Source: JAPPLB01 sp965208945 (GTDB lineage: Bacteria; Acidobacteriota; Terriglobia; Bryobacterales; UBA6623). Taken from it: a DNA stretch of 64,000 nucleotides. Positions 8,731-18,705 of this stretch are shown piece by piece. Numbering within the stretch: the first letter of the stretch is position 1; every line of letters begins with the position of its first letter. A model generated the notes under the pieces. It was given only the letters and a program-made list of their open reading frames with translations, searched no databases and was not told where the DNA came from. A program made the translations under genes and the position numbers. The stretch covers positions 5,084,001 through 5,148,000 of the forward strand of contig OZ242366.1 of the NCBI GenBank assembly GCA_965208945.1, in the 5' to 3' direction.

Positions 8731-11700
8731 CTACGCCTCAGTCGAAGGGCCGTCCGGCGCGGTCAAGTCCGCGGGGCATGCCCCCCTGAAATACGGGCAG
8801 CGGAAACAGTGCCTGCCGACCTTGAGAGGAAATGCCACGCTTGACTGTGCCGCGAAAAACTCCTCCGTGAGTTGAAAGGCGCGATCCATAGCCTGCGCCT
8901 CCAAGTCGATCTCGACAGTTACATCCGGGCGCAAAAAGTGTAGCACTGCCCGGTCCGGTTTGCGTCCACGCCACTTCTCGATGCCAAGGCTATAGAGTTG
9001 GAGCTGGATTGCATAGGTCTTGGCCGTCTGCTCGACTTCGGCTCGTTCGAGACGATCGGTCTTATAGTCAACAAGCACTTGTTCCCGGCCGTCGTCGAAC
9101 CATAGATCGATCTGTCCGCGAATCAGGCGGCCGTCGACAGCGAAGAGCAGGCTCTCCTCACGGATCGATTGTGAAGCTTCCCGGGAGCGGCGTCCGAGAT
9201 CGCTTTGCTCGAATCGCCGCACGAGGTCCAGAACTTCCTGATTCTCGTTCTCTTTCGGCCGCTTGTCGGCCAGAATCTCGTGGACCCGTTGACCAAGATC
9301 GGTGGCTGTGATCTCGGTCGTCGTTTCGAGAGCGTGATCTTCGACTGCAAACGCATCCGCCGACTGCTGACCATCAGGAAACCCGAGATACCTCGACAGG
9401 TAGTAGCGGCGCGGGCAGTCGGCGAACAGTGCGACCGAGGTAGCCGCCGCGGCCGAATCGGCCTGATCACCCGGTTCGGCTGGTTCAACGGAAATCACTG
9501 GCCTGGGCGCGGCCATCGAACGACCATCCGGCTCGGGCAAGCCAAACGTCGGATATTGGTCCGTTACGAGGCAGCGAATTTGCAATCCCTTCCGTGAGTA
9601 GATCTTTGGAGCGTTCGTGACCTCCTTGAAATCGACGCCCAGTTGATTACGCAGGTGCTTCGACCAGCCGCGTGCGGCCACTTTTCCCCTGAATGAAGTG
9701 CTGAGAACCAGGTGCTCTTCCGCCCGAGTCATGGCGACGTAAAGCAGGCGGTCGGCTTCATCTTTCTCGCGCTGGTCGTATTTCTGCTTGATCATGCCGT
9801 AGGCCGGGTCCTCCTCGGCTTGATCGGTACCAGGCAGCACCCACCGCGCGCCGACTCCGTGTTCGGGGTGGTACAACGAACTCGTTTTCCTTCTACTCCC
9901 TTGCCGCTGCAACGATGGCAGGATGACCACGGGAAACTCGAGCCCCTTAGCGGCGTGCATCGTCATTACCTTGACGGCGTCGAGGTCCTCTTGCGCGAGA
10001 GTGGCCTCAGGTTCATCGAGTGCCGATTGCTGTAATTCGTCAAGCCGTACGACCAGCTCGTCGAAACCGATCCGGCGGCGCACGGACAACCGCCGTATGA
10101 CGCCGAGCAACTTGCGAACATTCGCGGCCTTCAGGTCGCCGTCTGCCGATTGCTCAAGATAGGCCGTGAAACCCGACTCGCTGAGAAGCCTCGAAACGAG
10201 CACATGGGAAGAGACATGGTCACGTTGCTCGCGGAACGTGGTGAGGCGTTCACGGGCGCATGCCAACCGCGATGAGTCGGGCAAACCGTCCATGTCGGAA
10301 GCGAGCAGGCTATCCGCCAGGTTTCGGAATCCGCTGCGGCGCTTCAACTCGAACAGCGTGTCGGCGGAGACCCCGGCCAGCGGCGAGCACAGGTAGGCCG
10401 CCAGTGCCATTTCGTTCCGCGGGTTTCGGGCCGAACGCAGGAAGTTGAGCAGGTCTCGGATCTCCGGAGCATCGAAGAAGCCGCTGCCCGCTGCAAGCTG
10501 ATATGGTATGCCCGCCGTTCGCAACGCCGGGAGGATGTCCGCGATTACCGGACGTGTCCGCGCCAGAATCGCGAAGTCCCTCCATCGAGGCGACCGCTTG
10601 AGCTTGCCGATAGACAGGGTTCGTCGCAGCTCGAGAATGCGGTCTGCGATCAGCCTCGCTTCGAGTTCCCGTGCGTTCCCTCCACTCCCTGAGCGGGCGA
10701 CGAGTACGTCAACGCATGGAGATTCTTTTGTGGGAAGTTCGTGCGCCGCGGAAAGCTCTCTGCGTTCCACACCCGAATCGGACCGTTCGAAGATCAGTTC
10801 GACAGCTTGCAGTATTTCGGTGCGGCTGCGGAAGTTGTCTCCCAACTGGACGACGGTTCCCTGCTCTTTGCGAACCTTCGAACGCAGGTCGCGAAAGATC
10901 TCGGGATCGGCATGACGGAATCCATAGATCGCCTGGTTTACGTCGCCGACGGCGAACATGCGGCTCGAACCAGATCCAGCTCTCTCCTGAATCCGCTCGA
11001 TCAACCGCTTCTGCAAATGATTCGTGTCCTGGAATTCATCGACGAGGATTGCCCGAAACGGGAAACGCACCTCGGGCGAGGACTCGATCAAGTCGATCGT
11101 TTCCTGCTGCAAATCTGAAAAGTCGAGCCAGCCATAGCGCCGTTTCGTTGCGCGATAGTCTTCGTCGACCTGCTTGAGCGTTTCGACGAGCCAGGCCCTG
11201 CCTTCCTCCTGAAGCGGAGAGACTCCGGCGCTATCGCTGCCGGATTCAGGCCTTGTGCCCCACTCGCGAATCGTGTTGTAGAGCCCACCGATCTCCTGGT
11301 GCACACTCGACCGTTCGGCGCCGTTCACGCGGGCCCCGGAACCGTAAAAATGTTTGAGAAACGTCAGCGTGCTCTTTTGATCAGTCAAACAGCGGCGGTC
11401 CAGTACAGCGGCGATCGAGCGCCGAAGCTGAATCTCGGCCTCCCAGGCATCAATCAACTCGAACGTCGGATCCAGCCCTGCTTGAAGAGAATGCTCGCGC
11501 AATACACGGGCGCAAAATCCATGGATGGTTGAGATTCGCGCCAGTTGATAGGCTTGCCGATTCTCCGGTTCACTGTGAGCCATCAGCCGTTCCAGCATGT
11601 TCGCGGCTGCCTTCTCGGTAAAGGTGATCGCTGCTATTTCGTCCGGCGGAACACCTTTCGCCGAAACAAGCCAACGAAAACGCTCGACGAGCACCGTAGT

Positions 11701-11802
11701 CTTGCCGGAGCCGGGCCCGGCGACGACGCACACGTCACCCTGTGTCGATGCTTCGATCGCTCTGGTTTGGCTGCGGGTCGGAGTCACGGGCGGATGCGGC
11801 AA
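8731..11802 (-). CDS. addA: AddA/RecB-family UvrD-type helicase-nuclease
   Basis: This 1023-residue protein is the helicase-nuclease subunit of a double-strand-break end-resection complex. Walker A AGPGSGKTT lies at residues 28-36 and the DExx box in ILVDEFQDTNHL. Later helicase motifs include GDVNQAIYGFRHADP, LGDNFRSR, VMTMHAAKGLEFPVVILP and LLYVAMTRAEEHLVL. The C-terminus is a PD-(D/E)XK nuclease with GQIDLWF and VLVDYKTDRL. A Cys in FADCPRRYYL and three more in CFRCPYFRGACP are spaced like the Fe-S staple of AddB-type nucleases. The start overlaps the upstream addB-like gene by 19 bp, implying translational coupling. Confidence 0.9.
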   Translation of the reverse strand: MPHPPVTPTRSQTRAIEASTQGDVCVVAGPGSGKTTVLVERFRWLVSAKGVPPDEIAAITFTEKAAANMLERLMAHSEPENRQAYQLARISTIHGFCARVLREHSLQAGLDPTFELIDAWEAEIQLRRSIAAVLDRRCLTDQKSTLTFLKHFYGSGARVNGAERSSVHQEIGGLYNTIREWGTRPESGSDSAGVSPLQEEGRAWLVETLKQVDEDYRATKRRYGWLDFSDLQQETIDLIESSPEVRFPFRAILVDEFQDTNHLQKRLIERIQERAGSGSSRMFAVGDVNQAIYGFRHADPEIFRDLRSKVRKEQGTVVQLGDNFRSRTEILQAVELIFERSDSGVERRELSAAHELPTKESPCVDVLVARSGSGGNARELEARLIADRILELRRTLSIGKLKRSPRWRDFAILARTRPVIADILPALRTAGIPYQLAAGSGFFDAPEIRDLLNFLRSARNPRNEMALAAYLCSPLAGVSADTLFELKRRSGFRNLADSLLASDMDGLPDSSRLACARERLTTFREQRDHVSSHVLVSRLLSESGFTAYLEQSADGDLKAANVRKLLGVIRRLSVRRRIGFDELVVRLDELQQSALDEPEATLAQEDLDAVKVMTMHAAKGLEFPVVILPSLQRQGSRRKTSSLYHPEHGVGARWVLPGTDQAEEDPAYGMIKQKYDQREKDEADRLLYVAMTRAEEHLVLSTSFRGKVAARGWSKHLRNQLGVDFKEVTNAPKIYSRKGLQIRCLVTDQYPTFGLPEPDGRSMAAPRPVISVEPAEPGDQADSAAAATSVALFADCPRRYYLSRYLGFPDGQQSADAFAVEDHALETTTEITATDLGQRVHEILADKRPKENENQEVLDLVRRFEQSDLGRRSREASQSIREESLLFAVDGRLIRGQIDLWFDDGREQVLVDYKTDRLERAEVEQTAKTYAIQLQLYSLGIEKWRGRKPDRAVLHFLRPDVTVEIDLEAQAMDRAFQLTEEFFAAQSSVAFPLKVGRHCFRCPYFRGACPADLTAPDGPSTEA

Positions 11803-14465
11803 ACATCTCGAAATTCGCAGTTGCGGTGGCAGGGCTCGAGGTCGTAGGGATCGGCCTCCATGCGGCCGTTGCGGATTTCCTCGACGGCATGGGTCGTGGT
11901 CTCACGGGCGCGCTCTAGCATCGCTCGGAGTTCTTCAGGTGGCACCATCCGCTCGTGGCCCTCGACCATCTCGTCCCCGAGTTCGTCAGAGATCCAACCA
12001 ACCCGAGTGATGCCGCCCCGCAATCCCCAATAACGGATGCCGATCGGCCTGACGCCGAGCACTTTCTCCAAACCGATCAAATAAAGCGAGCCTTGAACGA
12101 GTCGTCCTGCTTCATGGGCAGCGGCCAGCTTGTCCATGCCTGTCTGGCCGGTGTACTTGTAGTCCACGACCAGCGCCAGGTTTTCTTCAAGAAGCTCATA
12201 GCGATCGATGCGCCCACGCACTTGAAACGGTTCCCCGTCCTCCGGTTCCTCGATGAACCCGACCGGGGTTTCAAAGAATCGCTCGCTCGCGCCCGATCCC
12301 AGACACTTCTCTTCCTCGTGGGCAAACGCTTCCAGGTCAGCGCGCAGATTATTGAACATTACGGCTGTGCGAAAGCTCCTTTGAATCGACTCCCGCTGGC
12401 AAGTGTCTTCGAAAACCTCGGCCAGGACATCGGCGATGGATCTCTCGGATGAGGACCCCCAGCGCCGCAGCGTTTCGTGCACCATTGTGCCCGACAACAG
12501 ATTGTTGATCCGCCACTCCGGGTCTTCGGGAAAACCCTCGAGTTTCAACGAGTGTTGGCCGAAAAACAGGAACGGACACTGCAGGTACGTCTCTACTGCG
12601 CTGGGTTGGAAGTGCCCATGCAGGGCCAGCATGCTTTCCTTGACACCCTCTACGCGGAGCCGTTCCTGGTGTGGCTCCTGGAAGTCGGCCGGTGTCTCTT
12701 TGACGCGCACGCCAGGCGCGTTTGTGTCCTCATCCTTCGGTGTCTCGATGAAGAACGACCGTATGTTGACCCGCCCTCCTGTGTCAGACTCGGGATACGT
12801 CAGGACAAGCGAGTCCGTTGCTCGGGTCGTTGCAATGTCGAACAGTAAGCGCTCCTCTTTTTCGCGGTCGGCAAGCGTGCGGACTGGAATGCCCTGCCCC
12901 TTCATCCGCCGGAAGTTGGCATCAGAAAAGAAGAGGTTTTGCGTGGGATGACGCGGAAACTGGTTTTCGATGAGGCCGCAGACGAACACGACCGGCAGTT
13001 CCCATTGCCGCGCTTCGTAGACGGACAATACATTGACGACGTTGCGTCGTCCATCGCCGACGGGCAGCGGCGCGTTGTCGAGACTCGTTGTCAGGCCTCG
13101 GAAGTAGTCGGCGAAACCGACTTGTTCGGATTCCGGCCACAGCTCGGCAGCTTGCGCCGCGGCCTGCTCGAAGCCTTGTAGCGCGCGGGCCGCCATCCTC
13201 ATATCGAGTACTCTCGGCATCGGGAGACCATCGGTGATCTCCGGCAACCGCAGCAACCTCTGCCCTGATTCACAAACCCGCCGGGCCCAGACCGAAGCCG
13301 GCTGCTTCTCACGAGACCAGCTTGAAAGAGCTTCAAGTCTTTTCAGGAAATTCTGTACCCTCGGGAATCGGTCCGCCTGTCGCAAAAGAAAATCGAAACC
13401 GCCACCAGGCTGTTTCTTGCGGACCTGAAAGTCGTACTCGTCCGCTTCCTTCGTCAGGCCTGCCGGGCACCACTGTTGCCCGAGAAGGGCCAGCAAGTCC
13501 TTTTCTTCGAAATCTCCGGCGATGCCTCGTAGCAGTTGACGGATGTAGGCAACGGCTCCGTGTTGTCCGAGAGAGGTTGCAGCCCTCATGCGAAACGGGA
13601 TCCCGAAACGCTCGAAGGTCGTCTCGATCAAAGGTCGATAGACTTCCGGCGTACGCACGACCACGCCGCACTCGTGGAAAGGCCGCTTCGTTTCCAGGAT
13701 GCGCCGCGCAATGTCCTCGACCTCATGCTCCGGGTTGTGCGCCTTGACGACCTCTGGCGTGGGCCGTGGCCGATGCACCGTCTTCAGGCGCTTGACAGGC
13801 AGCTTCGTATACATTGCCTCCACTTCGGCCGGGACCGTCGTGACGAATCGTTCGGCGTGCTGCGCCAGCGAGCTGAACAATGCGCTCTCGCCTGCCGAGG
13901 GTTGAAAGAACCCGTCGAGATAGACTTCGCGCACCTCACCAAGACCTTCTGCCCTGATTCGCTCCGCCGCTCTCAGAAGCTTCTCTCCATGAACGGCGTA
14001 ACCGTTCTCTTCGAGCAGTGCCTGGAAATTCTCGAATAGCGCAAGGAATGCGAATTGATGCGATCTTTTTGCGAACGGCTTCAGGTCCGCAGGGCGGCAA
14101 CCGGCCGCCATGAACTCTCGCATCGTGGCGAGTAGGTGTTCGCGAAAGCCATCCCGCGACAAGGCCTCGCGGAAGTCCGAATGAGGGGCCTGTTGCAGCA
14201 GCCTGTCCACAAGCCACGACTCGACGGCCGGCTCAGCCTCGCGCAGCTCGGGGGTGAGCTCCTCGACGTACGTCGCGATCGTGCGAATCACGCGCGTGGG
14301 TACGACTAAGTCGCGGCGGGCGAGCGTGTGAATGAGATGCTCGGCCATGCTGGCCGTGGGAACGACCAGGACGACCTCGCGGCCCCGCCCTTCGCGGACC
14401 GCAGACTCGACCGCATTCAAAACGAAGTGTGTCTTCCCGGTTCCAGGTGGACCTGCGAGCAGCAT
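11784..14465 (-). CDS. addB: AddB-like helicase/nuclease partner subunit
   Basis: This 893-residue partner of the following addA-like gene starts directly with a Walker A motif, AGPPGTGKTHF (about residues 4-14). It has a UvrD-like organisation with NVLSVYEARQWELPVVFVCGL and RLLFDIATTRATDSLVLTYPE. The C-terminal PD-(D/E)XK nuclease has TMVHETLRRWG, GRIDRYEL and VVDYKYTG. YLQCPFLFF plus CHRNCEFRDVC supply four Cys for a probable Fe-S cluster, as in AddB. It would form the second arm of the recombination complex. The first Met begins almost at the P-loop, so an upstream non-ATG start is conceivable, but the divergent NHL gene leaves little room. Confidence 0.85.
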   Translation of the reverse strand: MLLAGPPGTGKTHFVLNAVESAVREGRGREVVLVVPTASMAEHLIHTLARRDLVVPTRVIRTIATYVEELTPELREAEPAVESWLVDRLLQQAPHSDFREALSRDGFREHLLATMREFMAAGCRPADLKPFAKRSHQFAFLALFENFQALLEENGYAVHGEKLLRAAERIRAEGLGEVREVYLDGFFQPSAGESALFSSLAQHAERFVTTVPAEVEAMYTKLPVKRLKTVHRPRPTPEVVKAHNPEHEVEDIARRILETKRPFHECGVVVRTPEVYRPLIETTFERFGIPFRMRAATSLGQHGAVAYIRQLLRGIAGDFEEKDLLALLGQQWCPAGLTKEADEYDFQVRKKQPGGGFDFLLRQADRFPRVQNFLKRLEALSSWSREKQPASVWARRVCESGQRLLRLPEITDGLPMPRVLDMRMAARALQGFEQAAAQAAELWPESEQVGFADYFRGLTTSLDNAPLPVGDGRRNVVNVLSVYEARQWELPVVFVCGLIENQFPRHPTQNLFFSDANFRRMKGQGIPVRTLADREKEERLLFDIATTRATDSLVLTYPESDTGGRVNIRSFFIETPKDEDTNAPGVRVKETPADFQEPHQERLRVEGVKESMLALHGHFQPSAVETYLQCPFLFFGQHSLKLEGFPEDPEWRINNLLSGTMVHETLRRWGSSSERSIADVLAEVFEDTCQRESIQRSFRTAVMFNNLRADLEAFAHEEEKCLGSGASERFFETPVGFIEEPEDGEPFQVRGRIDRYELLEENLALVVDYKYTGQTGMDKLAAAHEAGRLVQGSLYLIGLEKVLGVRPIGIRYWGLRGGITRVGWISDELGDEMVEGHERMVPPEELRAMLERARETTTHAVEEIRNGRMEADPYDLEPCHRNCEFRDVCRIRP

Positions 14466-14487
14466 GCTTGCCGTTGCCTTGGGATTC

Positions 14488-14503
14488 TAGCCTACATTTC
14501 TCA
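14488..14503. repeat. Possible solo terminus of the MITE-like family
   Basis: TAGCCTACATTTCTCA between the divergent addB-like and NHL genes matches the first 16 bases of the element terminus except one. TCTCACCCGAC follows about 20 bp later. No matching opposite end is seen, so this is at best a relic. Confidence 0.35.
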
Positions 14504-14555
14504 GCGCTTGACGGGTCGATTCTCTCACCCGACACCGCTGCTAAGATGTACACCA

Positions 14556-15629
14556 ATGTCACGCCTGCTGACGCTGTTCTTGTTCCTGGGGCTCACGGTG
14601 CTTTTATCCCCTGCTGCCGAAATCATCACGATCGCGGGCACGGGAACGGCGGGGCATTCCGGCGATGGCGGACCTGGAGTTGCAGCGAAAGTCGCCAACG
14701 TATACGGCCTCGAAATCGGACCCGATGGCGCTCTGTATTTCTGCGAAATCGACAACCACATCATCCGGCGTCTCGATTTGAGCCAAGGCAAGATCTCAAC
14801 GGTTGCGGGCAACGGAACGAAGGGCTACTCAGGCGATGGAGGACCTGCCCTGCAAGCATCCCTGAACGAGCCTTACGAGATTCGCTTTGACCGCGCCGGC
14901 CATATGTTCTTCGTGGAGATGCGAAATCACATCGTGCGCCGCGTCGATGCCAAGACCAACATCATCTCGACAGTTGCCGGGAATGGAGCGGAAGGATTCG
15001 GCGGTGACGGCGACAGCGCTACGCAAGCGCAACTCTCCCGCCCCCACAGCATCGCTCTCGACCTCGAGGGATCCCTCTATATCGCCGACATCGGCAACCA
15101 TCGGATTCGCCGGGTCGATTTGAAGACCGGCAGGATTGAAACCTTCGGTGGAACCGGCGAGAGAGCCGCTACGCCCGACGGAGCTCCCGTAGCCGGTACT
15201 CCGCTCGATGGCCCGCGGACGATGGCCTTCGATAAGCGGGGCGACATGTTCCTCGCGTTGCGGGAAGGTAATGCGGTCTATCGCATCGACATGAAAAAGC
15301 GTACTCTGCACCACATTGCGGGGACGGGCGAGAGTGGCTACGCTGGTGACGGTGGCAATGCGAAATCAGCCAAATTGTCGGGGCCGAAGGGCATTGCTGT
15401 CGGCGGCGGCGGTGTCTACATCGCCGATACCGAGAGCCACACGATACGCCGCATCGATTTGAAGCGTGGCATCATCGAGACGGTCGCCGGTGACGGAACA
15501 CAGCATGACGGCCCTGATGGCGATCCCCTGAAATGCGGATTGGCTCGGCCCCATGGTGTTTTTGTAGGCAGCGATGACGCAGTCTACATCGGAGACAGCG
15601 AAAATCACCGAGTACGTTTATTGAGGTGA
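14556..15629 (+). CDS. Exported NHL-repeat beta-propeller protein
   Basis: The 357-residue protein has a signal peptide (MSRLLTLFLFLGLTVLLSPA, cut near AAEII). About six NHL-type repeats follow, each with a GxGxxGxxGDGGPA-like turn and a blade ending DNHIIRRLD, RNHIVRRVD, GNHRIRRVD, ESHTIRRID or ENHRVRLLR. That repeat number suits a six-bladed propeller, probably a periplasmic or extracellular binding scaffold. The ATG at 14556 gives a clean signal peptide; the longer upstream frame runs antisense into the addB-like gene. Its last 12 bp overlap the end of the convergent oxidoreductase gene. Confidence 0.87.
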   Translation: MSRLLTLFLFLGLTVLLSPAAEIITIAGTGTAGHSGDGGPGVAAKVANVYGLEIGPDGALYFCEIDNHIIRRLDLSQGKISTVAGNGTKGYSGDGGPALQASLNEPYEIRFDRAGHMFFVEMRNHIVRRVDAKTNIISTVAGNGAEGFGGDGDSATQAQLSRPHSIALDLEGSLYIADIGNHRIRRVDLKTGRIETFGGTGERAATPDGAPVAGTPLDGPRTMAFDKRGDMFLALREGNAVYRIDMKKRTLHHIAGTGESGYAGDGGNAKSAKLSGPKGIAVGGGGVYIADTESHTIRRIDLKRGIIETVAGDGTQHDGPDGDPLKCGLARPHGVFVGSDDAVYIGDSENHRVRLLR

Positions 15630-16793
15630 GTTCGCAGCGGGCGAGCAAGCGAAGCGGTCCGGCCGGAAGGCTTCCGCGGGCAGATCCGTCGTTCCCCGGG
15701 CGATGATGTCAGCAAGCATTTTCCCCGTACCTGTGCTCTGCATGATGCCCTTGCGAAAGTGCCCGGCCGCCACGTACATGTTCGCTCTTCCCGGCACCGC
15801 GCCGATCACCGGCTTCATATCGTCGCAGTAGGGTCGGAATCCCGACCATGCGCAATCCGTAGGAAGCTCACTGAGCGCGGGCAGCAACTGATTCATTTCT
15901 TCGCGGATTCTTGCGGTGGCATCGGGATCAACGCCTCGCCGAAAACCAACGTCGTCGAGCGTACCTCCTCCCGCAACGTGGCCCGAAGCAAGTTGCCAGT
16001 GATAGAAGTGCTTCGCCGAGATCGTGTGATGCAAGGTCTTTTTTACCGGACCAACCGCCAAGAGCGTACCGCGAACGGGCCGTATCGGCGGCTCCCAGCC
16101 AAGCACGCGGGTGAGCAGAGGAGTCCAGGCACCGGCGGCAATGATAATGGTCTTCGCATCGATCGAACCGCGCGAAGTCACCAATTCACGCCGCACATCA
16201 TCCACTTCGACGCTCGTACAGATCCGCACACCGCTTCCGTGCAAAGATCTGAGCAAGACGGAAGCGAGCTTGGCCGGATGCAGATGTCCCTCATCCGGGT
16301 AATAGAGTGCCCCGCTTGTCTTGATCCCCAAGGACGGCTCGACCGAGCGGACCATGTTCGCATCAATGCTTTCTACACGGAACCCCGCGATCCGCAAGCG
16401 CTCGGCCCTTGCCGCGGCCTCTTCGACCTCTTCGTCGGAATCGAGTAGCTCCAGCATTCCCGAACGCTCGAGGCCGAACGAACATTCTTCCGCAAGCTCT
16501 CCGTAGAGACGGCTGCTCTCCCGGTTCAACGCGGCGATCGCGCCCAGCTCGACGCTCTCATGCGCAAACCACAGTCCGCCTGCATTGGCTCCACTGGCCT
16601 CGCCGAGAACACTCCCCCGCTCTACGACGCAAATGTCGCTCAGCCCGCAACGGACAAGATAGTAGGCCGTGGCGAGACCGACCATTCCGGCTCCGACTAT
16701 CACGACTTCGGCCGTACGCGGCAGGTCGTCACAGCGTTCGAAGGGCTGCCGTTCTCCTTCATCGAGGGTTCGAAACCAGATTGAATCCTGCAT
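15618..16793 (-). CDS. FAD-dependent amine/glycine oxidase (DAO family)
   Basis: This 391-residue flavoprotein is of the D-amino acid dehydrogenase/glycine oxidase (DadA/ThiO-like) superfamily. The dinucleotide-binding motif VVIVGAGMVGLATAYYL lies near residues 28-44, followed by VVERGSVLGEASGANAGG, which contacts FAD. The C-terminus has GFRPYCDDMKPVIGAVPG and the FAD ribityl segment AAGHFRKGIMQSTGTGKMLADII. The HFRKGIM variant is seen in ThiO-like oxidases. The substrate is not clear, and no thiamine genes are nearby. The ATG at 16791-16793 was preferred over an upstream frame to 16910 because the extension has no family similarity. It overlaps the NHL gene tail to tail by 12 bp. Confidence 0.85.
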   Translation of the reverse strand: MQDSIWFRTLDEGERQPFERCDDLPRTAEVVIVGAGMVGLATAYYLVRCGLSDICVVERGSVLGEASGANAGGLWFAHESVELGAIAALNRESSRLYGELAEECSFGLERSGMLELLDSDEEVEEAAARAERLRIAGFRVESIDANMVRSVEPSLGIKTSGALYYPDEGHLHPAKLASVLLRSLHGSGVRICTSVEVDDVRRELVTSRGSIDAKTIIIAAGAWTPLLTRVLGWEPPIRPVRGTLLAVGPVKKTLHHTISAKHFYHWQLASGHVAGGGTLDDVGFRRGVDPDATARIREEMNQLLPALSELPTDCAWSGFRPYCDDMKPVIGAVPGRANMYVAAGHFRKGIMQSTGTGKMLADIIARGTTDLPAEAFRPDRFACSPAANSPQ

Positions 16794-16971
16794 GATTCGA
16801 TTATCTTTGAGAAGGGGGCCTTCGCGCACCAGCAGGGGAACCGGAACCGCTACGCTACACCTTCGGCCACTGTGATGGCTATTGCTTCGGCGTCTATCGC
16901 CGCGGATCAACGCATAATCACGTCACGATCCCTAGTTTCGGACTGCCCGGTATTCGGACTATCATGAGCGC

Positions 16972-17835
16972 ATGAGAACTCTTTTCCACGGTCTCCTGAT
17001 GGTTGCTTTGGCAGGAGCCTTCGGCATGGCCTTCGCCCAGGGCGACGTAGAGAATCTGCTGAGACGAGCGATTGATTTATACCGGAATGGCGAGGTCGAT
17101 GAGGCGTTTGCACTGGCGAGTGAAGTGGTGTCCAAAGCGCCGATGGATCCCACGGCCTACTTTATTCGCGCTTCGGTCTACGAGTCGAAACATGAATATG
17201 ACTTGGCGCTCGCTGACTACAACCGTGTCATGAAGGTCAGTCCGGAACAGCCCTTGGTTTATAACCGGCGCGGCGCTCTCTATTTCAAGCTCGGCCGCTT
17301 CGATGACTCGATCGCCGATTTTGACAGGGAGATCGAGTTGGACCCGCGCAGGAAACTGAACCATTGGCAACGAGGCCTCTCCTACTACTACGCGGACCGC
17401 TATGAGGATGGCGCGAATCAGTTCGAACTGGCGTTCAAGACGGAGAATCCCAACGATTACGAGAACGGCATCTGGCATTTTCTATGCCGCGCACGCTTGG
17501 ACGGGGTGGATAAGGCCCGGGAGTCGATATTGGACATCGAAGGGGACGAACGCATACCGATGCGTGAAATATATGCCCTCTATCGTGGACATGGGACTGC
17601 CGACGATGTAATGCAGGCTGCCGAACGAGGGTACCCGAATGCAGCGGAGCTGAATAATCGGCTTTTCTATGCGCTGTTGTATGTCGCGTTATTCGATGAT
17701 GTGAGTGGCAATACGGAAACAGCGTTGCGGCTCACCGAGAGAGCGGTCTCGAACTTCCAGGTAACTCACTACATGTGGGACGTTGCACGGGTTCACCTGG
17801 AGACGCTCAAGGCGAGGCTTGGGAAGCAGCAATGA
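16972..17835 (+). CDS. Exported TPR protein (NlpI-like)
   Basis: The 287-residue protein starts with a signal peptide (FHGLLMVALAGAFGMAFAQG). It contains three or more tetratricopeptide repeats, for example EVDEAFALASEVVSKAPMD, YDLALADYNRVMKVSPEQP and RFDDSIADFDREIELDPRR. The layout recalls NlpI-type periplasmic TPR adaptors, but there is no lipobox Cys, so it is probably soluble in the periplasm. It stands alone between minus-strand genes. The partner protein is unknown. Confidence 0.82.
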   Translation: MRTLFHGLLMVALAGAFGMAFAQGDVENLLRRAIDLYRNGEVDEAFALASEVVSKAPMDPTAYFIRASVYESKHEYDLALADYNRVMKVSPEQPLVYNRRGALYFKLGRFDDSIADFDREIELDPRRKLNHWQRGLSYYYADRYEDGANQFELAFKTENPNDYENGIWHFLCRARLDGVDKARESILDIEGDERIPMREIYALYRGHGTADDVMQAAERGYPNAAELNNRLFYALLYVALFDDVSGNTETALRLTERAVSNFQVTHYMWDVARVHLETLKARLGKQQ

Positions 17836-18052
17836 CCCATCTCATGGAACGCGCCACTGACAGGCAGGCCACAAACCGCCATGGGGAGATGGCACGATCC
17901 TGCTAGGCTCTACTGATTCTCATCGGCATTGCGTGGGAGAGCAACGACCTCCTCTACGACTTGATGACCCTGCAACCGAAAGGTTTGGCGCCTTTACGTG
18001 GCGGCCCTCCCCGACGCTAACTCAGAGGGAAGCATCGAGCTTGTGCAAGTCT
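17836..18052. other. Convergent intergenic gap
   Basis: This is about 217 bp between the ends of the TPR gene and a minus-strand gene. I see no T-tailed hairpin, repeat or open frame worth naming. Confidence 0.4.
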
Positions 18053-18688
18053 TCAGCGGTATTTGTCGAGAGAGATCTCGAAATAGAAGAGATCGCGGCC
18101 TGTGTTGAGGTTTCGGATGCCCGAGATGTAGATGGCGGCTCCGGGAATGGGATTTGATTCCGCGCCCGTTTGATAGTAGAAGAAGCCGCCGACGGAGCTG
18201 CGCGGCGGGACTACGGGCGCTTGAAAAGCACGACTCGAGATCTCCGGTCTGGCAAGTGGACCTTTCTTGACCTTGGGACGGTTCAAGCCGGGAATACCGG
18301 GGATGTAGCGCGGGCGCTCCTTCGGACGGGTATTGGGTTGATAGTAGACGAGGTCCTCGGCGGAAGTGGGTTCTATCCCGTCCCGATCGGATGTAATGAA
18401 GCGAACCATGAGCTCTTCGAGACCGAGCGCATCATCGCTGTTGTTGTTGATCACTACGAGGACCGGCAAGAAACCATGCTTCATCGGCTTGGCCTTCCCG
18501 AAGGCTCCCTTGATCTCTTTGTCGGTGTGAAAAGGCTTCACGGCAATAGTGACTTTGTCTTGCTTCTGACGGGCCGGATATTTGTTGGCAGGCTTCAGCT
18601 TGAAAGTATCGTCGGCGGGGATCGCCACCGAGCTGAAAACCAGGGTCAGGACAAGGCCTGCGAGGCCGGAGAAACGGCTTCTTGTCAT
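18053..18688 (-). CDS. Small exported hypothetical protein
   Basis: This 211-residue protein has a signal peptide (MTRSRFSGLAGLVLTLVFSSVAIPA). It has no recognised domain. The middle part, GFLPVLVVINNNSDDALGLEELMVRFITSDRDGIEPTSAEDL, reads like an immunoglobulin-like beta domain that discusses no catalytic residues. A Pro-rich stretch follows (RPKERPRYIPGIPGLNRPK). The C-terminus ends NLNTGRDLFYFEISLDKYR. The start at 18688 gives a textbook signal peptide; another ATG at 18712 is possible, while the longer frame to 18904 lies antisense to the WaaA-LpxK gene. It is divergent from that gene. I do not recognise a function. Confidence 0.65.
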   Translation of the reverse strand: MTRSRFSGLAGLVLTLVFSSVAIPADDTFKLKPANKYPARQKQDKVTIAVKPFHTDKEIKGAFGKAKPMKHGFLPVLVVINNNSDDALGLEELMVRFITSDRDGIEPTSAEDLVYYQPNTRPKERPRYIPGIPGLNRPKVKKGPLARPEISSRAFQAPVVPPRSSVGGFFYYQTGAESNPIPGAAIYISGIRNLNTGRDLFYFEISLDKYR

Positions 18689-18705
18689 AATGGAATGGGC
18701 TACGG

